Assembly: GCF_020907405.1 (NCBI RefSeq)
Contig: NZ_JAJJOE010000005.1
Coordinates: 1 to 62,565 of the forward strand
Length of the DNA: 62,565 nucleotides
DNA from: Arthrobacter sp. zg-Y769
Lineage (GTDB): Bacteria; Actinomycetota; Actinomycetes; Actinomycetales; Micrococcaceae
Direction: 5' to 3'
The first letter of the stretch is position 1. Each line of letters opens with the position of its first letter. Of this stretch, positions 51,322 through 60,281 are shown piece after piece. The notes under the pieces are model-generated. The model saw only the letters and a list, made by a program, of their open reading frames with translations, was not told the origin of the DNA and did not search any database. The position numbers and the translations under genes were made by a program.

Positions 51322-52032
51322 TTGACTGCAGCATCCGCCTCCGGGGGTCCCTCCGCGAAGCACACGAAACGCCGGCCCCGGTTTGTGGGCTGGCGTTTTG
51401 TGCTATGTGCTCTTGCCGCCGCCGTGATCCTGGCCGCGCTCGTCCGGGCCTTCCTGTTCGATGTCTTCTACATCCCCTCCGATTCCATGCAGCCGCTGCT
51501 GGAACCCGGCGACCGGATCCTCGTCTCCCGGACCGCGTACGCGTCCGAGGAGATCGGGCGCGGGGACGTGGTGGTGTTCGACGGACGGGGTTCGCTGGCG
51601 CCCCTGCACAGCGGGCGTCCGGCAGTGGCCGACGCCGCCGTCACCGTGGGACGCTGGCTCGGCCTGGCCGGCAGCGAGACGGTCTACGTCAAGCGGGTCA
51701 TCGGCGTGGCGGGGGACCGGGTCAGCTGCTGCACCGACGGGGATCCCCGGATTACCGTCAATGGAGCTCCCGTGGACGAGCCGTACGTTTACCCTGGAGA
51801 CGCTCCCAGCGACCACGCCTTCGACGTCATCGTTCCCGAAGGCCGGCTGTGGCTGATGGGGGACCACCGGTCCGTTTCAGCGGATTCCCGCTCCCTGCTG
51901 GGGGCTCCCGGCGGCGGCCTGATCTCCACGGAACGGGTCATCGGACAGGCCCAGCGGATTCTTTGGCCGCTCGAACGCGGTACCAATATTGACCGGCTAT
52001 CCTTAGGAGCCGAGTGGAACACGGAGAAATAA
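51322..52032 (+). CDS. lepB: Signal peptidase I (first copy)
   Basis: This 236-residue type I signal peptidase has one N-terminal membrane helix (about 24-48), catalytic Ser in FYIPSDSMQPLLEPGD (about 51-66) and catalytic Lys in VYVKRVIGVAGDRV, plus the box E motif WLMGDHRSVSADSR. TTG 51322 is the only nearby in-frame start after rplS. It cuts signal peptides on the outer face of the membrane. It is followed 11 nt later by a second, longer lepB. Confidence 0.92.
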   Translation: MTAASASGGPSAKHTKRRPRFVGWRFVLCALAAAVILAALVRAFLFDVFYIPSDSMQPLLEPGDRILVSRTAYASEEIGRGDVVVFDGRGSLAPLHSGRPAVADAAVTVGRWLGLAGSETVYVKRVIGVAGDRVSCCTDGDPRITVNGAPVDEPYVYPGDAPSDHAFDVIVPEGRLWLMGDHRSVSADSRSLLGAPGGGLISTERVIGQAQRILWPLERGTNIDRLSLGAEWNTEK

Positions 52033-52043
52033 GAGGAAACGCA

Positions 52044-52808
52044 ATGTCGCACCAACCGGACCAGCCCCGCGACGGGACGCCCGGCTCCGGGGAACAGCGG
52101 GACCACGCAGCGCACTCGAAGGACCCGAAGGAGAAAAAGCGGGGTTTCGGCTCGTGGCTGCGCGAAGTCCTCACGATCGTAGTGATAGCCCTGGTGCTGT
52201 CCTTCCTGATCAAAACCTTCCTTTTCCGGGCGTTTTACATCCCCTCCGGGTCCATGGAGGAAACGTTGGAAATCAACGACCGCATTTTCGTCAACCTCCT
52301 GGTCCCCGAGCCGATGGACCTGAACCGCGGCGACGTCGTGGTCTTCAAGGACACCAAGGGCTGGCTGCCGCAGACAGCGGAGAAGGAAACGAATCCGATC
52401 CGGGAGGGCCTGACCTTCGTGGGCCTGCTCCCGGACGAGTCCCAGCAGCACCTGGTCAAGCGGGTCATCGGCACCGAAGGTGACCACGTGGTCTGCTGCG
52501 ATGCCGACGGCAGGATCACCGTCAACGGCGAACCCCTGGACGAGCCCTATCTTTACCCCGGGGCTGCCCCCTCCGACGTCCCCTTTGATGTGGTTGTCCC
52601 GGAGGGCAAGGTCTGGGTGATGGGCGACCACCGCAATGCGTCGGCGGATTCCCGCGAACACCAGTACGGCGACGGCGGCGGCTTCGTGGACGTGGCGGAC
52701 ATAGAGGGCAAGGCCGTAGTTACCGCGTGGCCGCTGAACCGCGTGGGCGGGGTCAGCAGCTATCCCGAGGTCTTCGAAAACGTCCCGGAACCGAGCGACA
52801 GCAAGTGA
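52044..52808 (+). CDS. lepB: Signal peptidase I (second copy)
   Basis: This 254-residue type I signal peptidase has a polar N-terminal tail, one membrane helix (about 47-66), catalytic Ser in [17 protein letters not shown], catalytic Lys in [14 protein letters not shown] and box [18 protein letters not shown]. The frame opens at 52014, but ATG 52044 has AAGAGGA 7 nt upstream. It differs clearly from the first copy in the loop between Ser and Lys. The stop overlaps the rnhB start (GTGA). Confidence 0.94.
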   Translation: MSHQPDQPRDGTPGSGEQRDHAAHSKDPKEKKRGFGSWLREVLTIVVIALVLSFLIKTFLFRAFYIPSGSMEETLEINDRIFVNLLVPEPMDLNRGDVVVFKDTKGWLPQTAEKETNPIREGLTFVGLLPDESQQHLVKRVIGTEGDHVVCCDADGRITVNGEPLDEPYLYPGAAPSDVPFDVVVPEGKVWVMGDHRNASADSREHQYGDGGGFVDVADIEGKAVVTAWPLNRVGGVSSYPEVFENVPEPSDSK

Positions 52809-53542
52809 GTTCCACGGCTAAGCCCCCCACCCTGCGGTACGAACGAACCTTCTCGGCCGCGGGCCACCGGATCCTGGCCGGGTGCGACGAAGTCGGCCGC
52901 GGCGCCCTGGCCGGGCCGGTATCCGTGGGGATGGTGGCCGTGGACCTGGCCACCGTACGTTCGCTCAAGGGGGTGCGGGACAGCAAGCTGCTCTCCGTGG
53001 CGGACCGGAACGCGCTCGTTCCGCAGATCAAGAAATGGGCCCCGGCCTGGGGTGTCGGCCATGCCAGTGCCGCCGAGATCGACCTGCACGGGCTGACCGT
53101 CGCCCTTCGGCTTGCCGGGACGCGCGCGTGGGACCAGGTCTGCCTGACGCTGCGCCCCGACGTCGTGCTCCTGGACGGCAACTACAACTGGCTCTCGCCC
53201 GAGCGGCAGGGCAGCCTATTCGACGATCCCGACGAACCGGCCGGAGGATGCACCGCACCGGTGCACACCCGGATCAAGGCGGACATGCAGTGCCTCAGCG
53301 TGGCTGCCGCCAGCGTGCTGGCGAAGGTGGAACGCGACGCCATGATGGTAGAGTTTGCCGCTTCGAACCCGCACTACTCGTGGGAGATCAACAAGGGTTA
53401 CGCCACCGAGTCGCACCGCGCGGCCATCGACGTCCACGGACCCACGCCGCTGCACCGTATGTCCTGGCGGCTGGGATCAAAGCCCCGCCCGGGCAACCCG
53501 GCGCTGGAACCGGAAGACGACTTAAGCACAGTTGGGGGATGA
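52805..53542 (+). CDS. rnhB: Ribonuclease HII
   Basis: This 245-residue enzyme removes ribonucleotides and RNA from DNA duplexes. Catalytic acidic residues appear in [17 protein letters not shown] (Asp, Glu), LLDGNYNWL (Asp) and [22 protein letters not shown] (Asp). The frame is open to 52727, but GTG 52805 overlaps the lepB stop and gives normal length. The C-terminal tail (about 225-245) is Pro-rich and variable. Confidence 0.95.
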   Translation: MSSTAKPPTLRYERTFSAAGHRILAGCDEVGRGALAGPVSVGMVAVDLATVRSLKGVRDSKLLSVADRNALVPQIKKWAPAWGVGHASAAEIDLHGLTVALRLAGTRAWDQVCLTLRPDVVLLDGNYNWLSPERQGSLFDDPDEPAGGCTAPVHTRIKADMQCLSVAAASVLAKVERDAMMVEFAASNPHYSWEINKGYATESHRAAIDVHGPTPLHRMSWRLGSKPRPGNPALEPEDDLSTVGG

Positions 53543-53549
53543 TAGGAAC

Positions 53550-53870
53550 ATGAGCGCCGAAGACCTTGAGAACTATGAAACGGACATGGAGCTCCAGCTG
53601 TACCGGGAGTACCGCGACGTCGTAGGCCTCTTCAGCTACGTGGTGGAAACCGAACGGCGCTTTTACCTGGCCAACCATGTTGACCTGCAGGCGCGGTCCG
53701 CCGACGGCGAGATCTATTTTGACCTCACGCTGCAGGATGCGTGGGTCTGGGACGTCTACCGGTCCGCCCGGTTCGTGAAAAGCGTACGCGTGATTACGTT
53801 CAAGGACGTCAACGTGGAGGAACTGACCCGCAACGACGACCTGACGCTGCCCAAGGCGGACGAACTCTAG
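53550..53870 (+). CDS. DUF2469 family protein
   Basis: This 106-residue protein starts MSAEDLENYETDMELQLYREYRDVVGLFSYVVETERRFYLAN in outline and is highly conserved across actinobacteria directly downstream of rnhB. The function is unknown. ATG 53550 fits the conserved start; the frame extends 6 codons upstream. It is 7 nt after rnhB and is probably the last gene of the rplS-lepB-lepB-rnhB transcript. Confidence 0.93.
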   Translation: MSAEDLENYETDMELQLYREYRDVVGLFSYVVETERRFYLANHVDLQARSADGEIYFDLTLQDAWVWDVYRSARFVKSVRVITFKDVNVEELTRNDDLTLPKADEL

Positions 53871-53873
53871 CGG

Positions 53874-54464
53874 TTACCCCGCGTTCGCGGGCACTGAGGG
53901 GAGTGCCTGTACGGCATCCGCCCAACTGCCTGACGGTTCCCGGGCCTCGTTCCGGCCGAGGCTGGAAATCCAGCCTTCCACCATTGTTCCCCGGTGGTTC
54001 AGCAGGTAGGGAACCGCGGTCGGCTGCGGGAAACCGCAGCGCCAGACCGTCTTATAGCTGCCGGTGTTTCCCGCATTTGCCTTCCAGGTGACCACGTCCC
54101 AGTCCAGGTCCTCGAAGGCATGGACCACTGCCAGCCGGACCGCGCGGGACATCAGGCCGCGTCCCCGGTATTCCGGTGACGTGACGAACCCCAGTGACCC
54201 GGAGGCAGCGCCCTCGAAGCGCAGGTCGATGGTCCCGGCATAGCTGCCTGCGACGTCGAGCGCCCAGGACACCGCGTTGTCCTGCGGCGCCGAGACGGTT
54301 TCCAGGTACTCCTGCGCCATGTCCGGCGTGTAATCCAGCGGAATGGTGGTCCATTGGACCGATACGGGGTCAACGCAGCGGGTGTACACGGCGTCGAGGT
54401 CGGCCGCGGTGTGCTGGCGGAGCAGGAGCGTGTCATCGGAGAGCAGCGGAATCTCGAAAGCCAT
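53874..54464 (-). CDS. GNAT-family N-acetyltransferase
   Basis: This 196-residue protein of the RimJ/RimL-type GNAT group begins with LLSDDTLLLRQHTAADLDAVY and has the acetyl-CoA loop region GSLGFVTSPEYRGRGLMSRAVRLAVVHAFEDL (RGRGLM). Downstream are the Asn of KANAGNTGSYKTVWRCGF and PYLLNHRG. The target may be a protein N-terminus or a small amine; it is not predictable. TAGGCT (54471-54476, minus strand) lies 6 nt before the ATG. It is divergent from the 2H phosphoesterase gene, which has the same layout, in a 42-bp region. Confidence 0.87.
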   Translation of the reverse strand: MAFEIPLLSDDTLLLRQHTAADLDAVYTRCVDPVSVQWTTIPLDYTPDMAQEYLETVSAPQDNAVSWALDVAGSYAGTIDLRFEGAASGSLGFVTSPEYRGRGLMSRAVRLAVVHAFEDLDWDVVTWKANAGNTGSYKTVWRCGFPQPTAVPYLLNHRGTMVEGWISSLGRNEAREPSGSWADAVQALPSVPANAG

Positions 54465-54506
54465 CCCGACAGCCTAGCTGCGGTTGCTCCGGCCTAGACT
54501 TTCAAC

Positions 54507-55094
54507 ATGCCCGAATCCCGGCCCGGCTTCGATGCCAACCTCCGCCTGTATGCGCAGATGCAGCCCGACGCTCCGTCACTGGCCCACCTGCTGTCCCTGC
54601 AGCAGGCGCTTCCCCCCGGCACCCGGCTGGTGCCGCGGCGGCAGCTGCACGGAACCCTGATCCATTTCGGCAAGGTGCTGGACGTGTACCGGGTGATCAG
54701 CACGGAAACCGGCATTTCCCTGCCGGCCTACGAGCGGCTGCTCGCCGGATACATCGCCCGGACCGAAGCGCTGCTGCCCGCGGCCACGTTCCGGCTGGAG
54801 CCGGTGGGATTCGCCGGGTTCGGCGCCAGGGGATCGACCCTCGTGGTGGAATACCTGCCCTCGGCTGAACTCACTGCACTGCATGGAGAGCTGCACGCGG
54901 CGTTGGTGGATTTCCTGGCCGCGTGCGGGGTTTCCGGGACCGAGGCCTTCATGGCGGCGGACCCGAACCTCATGTTTGCCTCGACCCTGCGACCGCACAT
55001 CTCCCTGGCGCGGGGTTTTGCGGGCGCCCTGCCGTCGCTGCCGCTGGAATCCGTGACGCTGCAGCCGATGCCGGTGGTGTACCCCGGGCACTGA
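54507..55094 (+). CDS. 2H phosphoesterase-superfamily protein (2'-5' RNA ligase-like)
   Basis: This 195-residue protein carries the two HxT/S motifs of the 2H superfamily: HGTL at 48-51 and HISL at 164-167. These histidines form the active site that opens 2',3'-cyclic or other cyclic phosphodiesters. Its biological substrate (RNA ends, cyclic nucleotides or ADP-ribose derivatives) is unknown. TAGACT (54495-54500) lies 6 nt before ATG 54507 and no Shine-Dalgarno is visible, so a leaderless mRNA is likely. The last codons lie within a terminator-like hairpin, and the DNA coding PVVYPGH recurs at 56178. Confidence 0.78.
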   Translation: MPESRPGFDANLRLYAQMQPDAPSLAHLLSLQQALPPGTRLVPRRQLHGTLIHFGKVLDVYRVISTETGISLPAYERLLAGYIARTEALLPAATFRLEPVGFAGFGARGSTLVVEYLPSAELTALHGELHAALVDFLAACGVSGTEAFMAADPNLMFASTLRPHISLARGFAGALPSLPLESVTLQPMPVVYPGH

Positions 55095-55112
55095 TGGTGT
55101 CCGGGGTACACC
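55076..55112. terminator. Hairpin between 2H phosphoesterase and surface protein genes
   Basis: A perfect 12-bp stem (55076-55087 with 55101-55112) with a 13-nt loop spans the 2H gene stop. Both flanking genes converge on it. There is no T-run. The right arm with its inner flank (55098-55112) is an inverted copy of 56184-56198. Confidence 0.6.
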
Positions 55113-55125
55113 TGCAGGTGAGGGC

Positions 55126-56031
55126 TTAGGCCTTCCTGCGGCGGGCAATCACCACCAGTGCCGCTCCCACAGCCAGGATGGCTGCGCCGGCGGCGGCAAG
55201 CCAGGTTCCGTTCATACCCGTATGGGCCAATCCTGCATCAGGTACCCGAGGGCTGGGGCTGCCTGCGACCTGGACCCCGGGGGCCGAGGTGACCGGGGCA
55301 GGCGGGGGAGTGTTCGCTGCGGGCGGCGTCACCGAGCCTGCCGGGGTTTCGGACGGGGCGTCCGTGGGTGTCGGGGTTGGTGCCGGCGTCACCGAGCCTG
55401 CCGGGGTGTCCGTTGGAGTCGGGGTCGGTGTCGGCGTCGTGGTGTCCGTGGGGGTTGGCGTCGGGGTCGGCTGTTCGGACGGGGGATCAGTAGGCTCCGG
55501 CGTCGGTGTCGGCGTCGGGCTGTCCTCGGGATCCGGTGTGGACCTGTCTCCGCAATCGGGAACCGTCATCAGATCCTCAAGCTCCTGATGCTGGGAGGCC
55601 TTCAGCTTGGGGTTCCCGGGGAAGGGCTCGGGGTAGCGGAGGTTCTGCGGCCACTCATAACTGTCTTCAAACTCGAGTACGTCTTGCTGGACAGCCCAGC
55701 CGGGACCACATACCTCGAACGGAACTGAAGGGACCAGGGACGTTACATCGGTGAACCACTGATGTCCGGGCTGCTTGGCCAGGAAGGTTTGTTCACCCGA
55801 GTTCTCCCAGGCGGCCGGCTTCTGCGCGTGTACCTTCCGGTACAGGTAGATGCCTGTTTCCGTCACGGAAACCCCCGTCGAGGGCGAAGCGCTCGGCGGC
55901 GTGGTTGGGACAGTGTTCCCGGTCGCCGGCACGGCGGTGGCCAAAGCCGGTGCACCGGTGACAATCGACAGCCCAGCTAAGGCTGCAAATCCTGCCACGA
56001 CAGCGGTTGTATTTCGCTTGCGGTTTTGCAT
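55126..56031 (-). CDS. Sortase-anchored (LAHTG) Pro/Thr-rich surface protein
   Basis: This 301-residue exported protein has a signal peptide (residues about 1-32, ending near ALA), a small domain with two cysteines (about 60-160, EVCGPGW and PDCGDRS), a long Pro/Thr repeat stalk (about 165-240, [13 protein letters not shown]), then LAHTG (268-272), a membrane helix and RRRKA. LAxTG followed by a helix and positive tail is the sorting signal for class E sortases of high-GC Gram-positives, so it should be linked to peptidoglycan. The binding partner of the head domain is unknown. It is an isolated minus-strand gene flanked by inverted repeats. Confidence 0.85.
   Translation of the reverse strand: MQNRKRNTTAVVAGFAALAGLSIVTGAPALATAVPATGNTVPTTPPSASPSTGVSVTETGIYLYRKVHAQKPAAWENSGEQTFLAKQPGHQWFTDVTSLVPSVPFEVCGPGWAVQQDVLEFEDSYEWPQNLRYPEPFPGNPKLKASQHQELEDLMTVPDCGDRSTPDPEDSPTPTPTPEPTDPPSEQPTPTPTPTDTTTPTPTPTPTDTPAGSVTPAPTPTPTDAPSETPAGSVTPPAANTPPPAPVTSAPGVQVAGSPSPRVPDAGLAHTGMNGTWLAAAGAAILAVGAALVVIARRRKA
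55324..55407. repeat. Internal repeats in the surface protein stalk
   Basis: A 24-bp direct repeat (55324-55347 and 55384-55407) encodes copies of TPAGSVTP, inside a longer tract of degenerate GGTGTCGGGGTCGG-like units (to about 55530) coding PT repeats. Such tracts change length easily by slippage or recombination. Confidence 0.8.
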
Positions 56032-56177
56032 GATGTCCTTTACGTGAGTCGAACATGGGCGTTAGCGTCGCTATCCTGTCCGGGCCGTCTCAGCGTTCCC
56101 CTACGGAATGGCGCAGTTTCCCGACAAGACCCGCTCAAATTCCGCTCGGGCGTCCACCTGCCCCTTGGCCATATGGC

Positions 56178-56198
56178 GCCGGTGGTGTACCCCGGACA
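56178..56198. repeat. Second copy of the GGTGTACCCCGG motif upstream of the surface protein gene
   Basis: An 18-bp block (56178-56195) is identical to 55070-55087 at the 2H phosphoesterase 3' end and would again encode PVVYPG. The 15-bp part 56184-56198 is also an exact inverted copy of 55098-55112. The 1.07-kb surface protein segment is therefore bracketed by inverted repeats, with a direct repeat just outside on the left. Confidence 0.75.
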
Positions 56199-56242
56199 TT
56201 CAAAACGCTAAGGTCCTGCCTAGGACCAGCGAGGAGAGCGTC

Positions 56243-56977
56243 ATGGATACTGCGGGACGGGTTGCCCTGGTGACCGGAGGATCCGGCGGGATCGGAGCGG
56301 CTGTGGTCCGACGGCTCGCGTTGAACGGCTATTCGGTGGGTGTGCACTACGCACGGAACCGATCGACAGCAGACGGGGTCGTAGCCGACATAGCCGCCGG
56401 GGGCGGACATGCCTTGGCCGTAGGCGGAGATGTGGGAGACGAGCCGGCGATGGCTGCCGTGTTCGACGCCGTCGAGACAGCCTTCGGCGGTCTGGACGTG
56501 GTCGTCAACACCGCCGGCATCATGCTCCTTGCCCCCATCGCGGAGCTGGACCTGGCGGACCTGGACCGGATGCACCACACGAATATCCGGGGAACGTTCG
56601 TGGTCTCTCAGCAGGCGGCTCGTCGGGTCCGAGCGGGTGGAGCGATCATAAACTTCTCAACGACGGTCCGGCGCACCCAATACCCCGGCTACGGCGCCTA
56701 TGCGGCCAGCAAGGCGGCTGTGGAGGGGATGACGCTGATCCTGGCGCGGGAACTGCGTGGACGGGACATCACGGTCAACGCGGTGGCGCCGGGGCCGACA
56801 GCTACTGCCTTGTTCCTGGACGGCAAGGAGGAGGCCACCATTGCCCGGCTGGCTGAGGCGGCGCCGCTAGGGCGCCTGGGCCGGCCCGAAGACATCGCCG
56901 AAACCGTCGCCTTCCTGGCCGGGCCGGGGCGCTGGGTCAACGGCCAGGTGGTCTACGCCAACGGGGGACTTGCCTGA
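56243..56977 (+). CDS. Short-chain dehydrogenase/reductase
   Basis: This 244-residue classical SDR has the cofactor loop VTGGSGGIGAAVVRRLA (TGxxxGxG), NTAG, catalytic Ser (NFSTTV), YAASK (YxxxK) and the SDR C-terminal GRLGRPEDIAETVAFLAGPGRWVNGQVVYANGG. The absence of an acidic residue after strand 2 (HYARNRS) favours NADPH. The substrate is unknown. GAGGAG precedes ATG 56243; the frame opens at 56108. yraN begins 109 nt after the stop. Confidence 0.9.
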   Translation: MDTAGRVALVTGGSGGIGAAVVRRLALNGYSVGVHYARNRSTADGVVADIAAGGGHALAVGGDVGDEPAMAAVFDAVETAFGGLDVVVNTAGIMLLAPIAELDLADLDRMHHTNIRGTFVVSQQAARRVRAGGAIINFSTTVRRTQYPGYGAYAASKAAVEGMTLILARELRGRDITVNAVAPGPTATALFLDGKEEATIARLAEAAPLGRLGRPEDIAETVAFLAGPGRWVNGQVVYANGGLA

Positions 56978-57086
56978 ACTTCTGCTCCTCCACACTCAGG
57001 GTCCGGTGCGCCGCGGCGGAAACCTCCTCCACAAGCCGGTAGTTCCCGGGTGGCCGGCCCGGCCGGCTTCAGCCAACGTGGTGGAC

Positions 57087-57443
57087 ATGAAAGCCAAAGA
57101 CATTCTGGGAAGCCGCGGAGAAGAACTGGCGGCGCGGTACCTGACCGAGGCAGGGCTACGGATCATTGACCGGAACTGGCGGTGTCCGGAGGGCGAGATC
57201 GACCTGGTTGCGGTGGACGGGGCCACCCTGGTGGTGGTCGAAGTGAAAACGCGCTCCTCGCTGAACTTCGGTCACCCCTTTGAAGCGATCGGGGAAGACA
57301 AGGTCGCCCGTCTTTATCTGCTGGCAGGAGCCTGGGCAAGGGCCAACAGCCGCTACTTCACCCACCGCCGGATCGACGCAGTCTCGATACTCGACGACGG
57401 CGCCAACCCGCCGGTGGTTGAGCACCTGAGGGGGATTTCCTGA
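57087..57443 (+). CDS. yraN: YraN/UPF0102-family endonuclease-like protein
   Basis: This 118-residue protein has the restriction endonuclease-like fold of UPF0102: GSRGEELAARYLTEAGLRIIDRNWRCPEGEIDLVAVDG, then VVVEVKTR (the D-ExK catalytic pattern). The biological role is unsettled; it is usually found with yifB and dprA, as here. The open frame begins at 56970, but ATG 57087 gives the standard length. It overlaps yifB by 1 nt (TGATG). Confidence 0.93.
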   Translation: MKAKDILGSRGEELAARYLTEAGLRIIDRNWRCPEGEIDLVAVDGATLVVVEVKTRSSLNFGHPFEAIGEDKVARLYLLAGAWARANSRYFTHRRIDAVSILDDGANPPVVEHLRGIS

Positions 57444-58993
57444 TGGGGCTGGGGCGTACCTACGGTGTAGGGCTGGTCGGCCTGCGGGGCAGGATCGTCG
57501 AGATCGAGGCTGACATCGAGCAGTCCCTGCCGTCCTTCATCCTGCTGGGGCTGCCGGACGCCTCCCTCAATGAGGCCCGCGACCGGGTGAAGTCCGCGGC
57601 AAAGAACGCCGGGCTGCCGCTGAGCCGGCGCCGGATCACCGTGAACCTCATGCCGGCTGACGTACCCAAGCACGGCTCCGGGTTTGACCTGGCGATTGTC
57701 GTCGCTGCCCTCTGTGCCGGCGGGGTACTGCGAAGTCCGGGCCGGTGTGTCTTCCTGGCTGAGCTCGGCCTGGACAGCAGGCTTAGGCCAATCCGCGGAG
57801 TCCTGCCGGCAGTGATGGCTGCGGTTGCGTCCGGGTACACGGACATCGTTGTGGCCACGGAGAATGCCGAGGAAGCTGCGTTGGTTCCTGCAGCACGGGT
57901 CCGTGGTTATTCCTGCCTGGCCGAGGTGGCAGCGGACCTTGGTGCCGACCCTGAGCTGCTGAACTTTCCGCCGCCGGTGATGCGCATGGCGGAGGACGAA
58001 GCGGCAGGAGAAAACCCGGACGGGTCCGCCCGGGTTCCTGATCTGGCGGACGTGGCCGGGCAGGCAGAGGCCCGGTTCGCCGTCGAGGTTGCCGCGGCGG
58101 GAGCACACCATCTGCTGATGACCGGGCCGCCCGGAGCCGGAAAGACCATGCTGGCTGAGCGGTTGCCGGGCATCCTGCCGGACCTTCCCGACGACCAGGC
58201 AATGGAAGTCACCGCCATCCATTCCCTGGCCTGGCAGGGACGCCCCTGCCGCCAGCTGCTCCGCAGGCCCCCGTTCGAGAGTCCGCACCACACCGCGTCC
58301 ACTGCAGCGGTGATCGGCGGCGGGTCCGGCATCCCACGCCCCGGAGCCGCGTCCCGGGCCCACCGCGGCGTATTGTTCCTCGATGAAGCGCCGGAGTACG
58401 AGAGGCGTGTCCTGGACGGTCTGCGCCAGCCGCTGGAGAGCGGAAAGCTGGTCCTGCACCGGGCGGCGGGAACGGCCGTGTATCCCGCACGCTTCCAGCT
58501 GGTCCTTGCCGCCAACCCCTGCCCCTGCGGACTCGCAACCGGCAAAGGCATCGAGTGCACCTGCACCTCCACGCAGCGGCGCCGGTATTTCAGCCGGCTG
58601 TCCGGTCCGCTCCTGGACAGGGTGGACCTGCAGCTCTCCGTCCAGCGGGTCTCCCTGCTCGACTACTTCGCCGAAGAGGCTACTGAGGCAAGCTCCACGG
58701 TGGCGGCACGGGTGCAGGAGGCACGGCGGCTGCAACGGGACCGGCTGCAGCCGCTGGGCTGCGAAACCAATGCCGAGGTTCCCGGCACCCTGCTGCGGGA
58801 CAGCCTGCGGCCGTCGAGCAAGGCAACCGCAGCCCTGGATCGGGCCATGGACCGCCAGCTGCTGACCGCGCGCGGATACGACCGGGTACTGCGTGTAGCC
58901 TGGACCGTCGCCGACCTTGGCGGGCATGGAAGCCCGGACGCCGACGACGTCGGACAGGCCCTGGCTTTCCGGCGGCAGGGAGCAGCCGCATGA
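57443..58993 (+). CDS. comM: YifB/ComM-family Mg-chelatase-like AAA+ ATPase
   Basis: This 516-residue protein has an N-terminal ribosomal-S5/Lon-like domain (VGLVGLRGRIVEIEADIEQSLPSFILLGLPD), then the MgChlI AAA+ module with Walker A MTGPPGAGKTMLAERLPGILPDL (about 229) and Walker B GVLFLDEAPEYERRVLDGLRQPLESG, and a C-terminal Mg-chelatase domain (RLSGPLLDRVDLQL). ComM of Vibrio and Haemophilus drives branch migration during natural transformation. Coupled by overlap to yraN and dprA, it suggests a DNA uptake or processing unit. Confidence 0.93.
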   Translation: MGLGRTYGVGLVGLRGRIVEIEADIEQSLPSFILLGLPDASLNEARDRVKSAAKNAGLPLSRRRITVNLMPADVPKHGSGFDLAIVVAALCAGGVLRSPGRCVFLAELGLDSRLRPIRGVLPAVMAAVASGYTDIVVATENAEEAALVPAARVRGYSCLAEVAADLGADPELLNFPPPVMRMAEDEAAGENPDGSARVPDLADVAGQAEARFAVEVAAAGAHHLLMTGPPGAGKTMLAERLPGILPDLPDDQAMEVTAIHSLAWQGRPCRQLLRRPPFESPHHTASTAAVIGGGSGIPRPGAASRAHRGVLFLDEAPEYERRVLDGLRQPLESGKLVLHRAAGTAVYPARFQLVLAANPCPCGLATGKGIECTCTSTQRRRYFSRLSGPLLDRVDLQLSVQRVSLLDYFAEEATEASSTVAARVQEARRLQRDRLQPLGCETNAEVPGTLLRDSLRPSSKATAALDRAMDRQLLTARGYDRVLRVAWTVADLGGHGSPDADDVGQALAFRRQGAAA

Positions 58994-60234
58994 GTCTCGA
59001 TGAGGTGCTTCTCGCACGGGCCGCGTTGTCCAGGCTGTTCGAACCCTCGGACGCCGTGGGCCTTGCCCTTGTGGCGGCAGCGGGACCGGTCCAGGCGCTG
59101 AAGGTCGCCACCGGGGCGGTGGCGGCAGCGCCGGATGTTGCCGCCGAAACGGCGCGGTCCCTGTCCCCGGGCGGCAACGGAGCGCCCGGTGCCTTGGCGG
59201 AAGGGCTGAAACGCTGGGCGCCGCGGGTGGCGGATCTGGCCCCGGAGCGGGACTTGGACACGATCCGGCGCCTGGGCGGGGAGCTTCTGATACCGGAGGA
59301 TCTCCGTTGGCCAGAGTCATTGCGCCATCTGCAGCTGGAAATGCCCTTGTGCCTCTGGACGAGGGGAGACCTGGATGGAGGTCTGCCGGTACTGGACCGG
59401 ACAGTGGCTGTGGTTGGGTCGCGGGACGCCACCGGCTATGGGTTGTCCATCGCAGGCGACATCTCGGCGGGCCTGGCCAACCGGGGGTGCACCGTCGTCT
59501 CCGGAGGTGCCTACGGAATCGACGCCCAGGCACACCGTGCTGCGCTGGCTTCTGTGCCGGCGGATTCCATGGCCACCATCGCGGTAATGGCATGCGGAGC
59601 GGACCGGTTCTACCCGGCCGGCAACGAAGAGCTGCTGCGCACCGTCGCGGCCCGCGGACTCCTGCTGTCCGAAGTGCCGCCGGGATCGGCGCCCACCCGC
59701 TGGAGGTTCCTGCAACGGAACCGGATCATTGCTGCGCTGAGTGCCGTCACCGTGGTGGTGGAGGCCCGGTGGAGGTCCGGCGCGCTGAACACTGCCCATC
59801 ATGCCGCCGGGTTGGGTAGGGAAGTCGGAGCCGTGCCCGGATCCGTGTACTCGGCCAACTCCGCCGGCTGCCATCGGCTGCTGCGCGACGGCAGCGCCGT
59901 CTGTGTGACCGATGCCCAGGAAGTGGCCGGCCTGGCCGGGCCGCTGGACGCTTCCCGACGCGAAGATTCCGGACAGCACGGTGATGACCGGCCGGGAGAA
60001 GCGGACGGACCCGGTGACCGGGCCGGGAATCACCGGGCAGACCACGACGGACTGGCCGTGGAAGACCTGCTCCTGCTGGATGCGCTCCCCGTGCGCAGCG
60101 GAACCACCGTCGAAAAACTGGCCGTAGTTGCAGGACTGTCTCCGCCGGGGGTGCGCGCCGGACTGGCTCGGCTGGAACTGGAAGGACTCGCCGTCCGGTC
60201 CGGTGCCGATCGGTGGCACCGCGGCCGGCGCTAG
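58990..60234 (+). CDS. dprA: DNA-processing protein DprA
   Basis: This 414-residue protein protects incoming single-stranded DNA and loads RecA. The Rossmann-like DprA core includes AVVGSRDATGYGLSIAGDISAGLANRG, SGGAYGIDAQAHRAAL, AVMACGADRFYPAGNEELL, and SEVPPGSAPTRWRFLQRNRIIAALSAVTVVVEA. After a charged linker (about 325-350) a C-terminal winged helix of the DML1-like type follows (LLLDALPVRSGTTVEKLAVVAGLSPPGVRAGLARLELEGL). ATG 58990 overlaps the yifB stop by 4 nt. Confidence 0.95.
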   Translation: MSLDEVLLARAALSRLFEPSDAVGLALVAAAGPVQALKVATGAVAAAPDVAAETARSLSPGGNGAPGALAEGLKRWAPRVADLAPERDLDTIRRLGGELLIPEDLRWPESLRHLQLEMPLCLWTRGDLDGGLPVLDRTVAVVGSRDATGYGLSIAGDISAGLANRGCTVVSGGAYGIDAQAHRAALASVPADSMATIAVMACGADRFYPAGNEELLRTVAARGLLLSEVPPGSAPTRWRFLQRNRIIAALSAVTVVVEARWRSGALNTAHHAAGLGREVGAVPGSVYSANSAGCHRLLRDGSAVCVTDAQEVAGLAGPLDASRREDSGQHGDDRPGEADGPGDRAGNHRADHDGLAVEDLLLLDALPVRSGTTVEKLAVVAGLSPPGVRAGLARLELEGLAVRSGADRWHRGRR

Positions 60235-60281
60235 CAGCAAGGACCTATCTACAACCCGTGTCACCTAGGAAGGACATCATC

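Noticed and set aside
55330-55530. Regular repeats suggesting a CRISPR array
   Set aside because: They are in-frame, degenerate codons for a Pro/Thr stalk within the surface protein, without unique spacers of constant length.
57353-59593. A 746-codon minus-strand open frame across yifB and dprA
   Set aside because: Shadow of two well-supported genes; low-complexity Pro/Arg-rich translation and no start signal.
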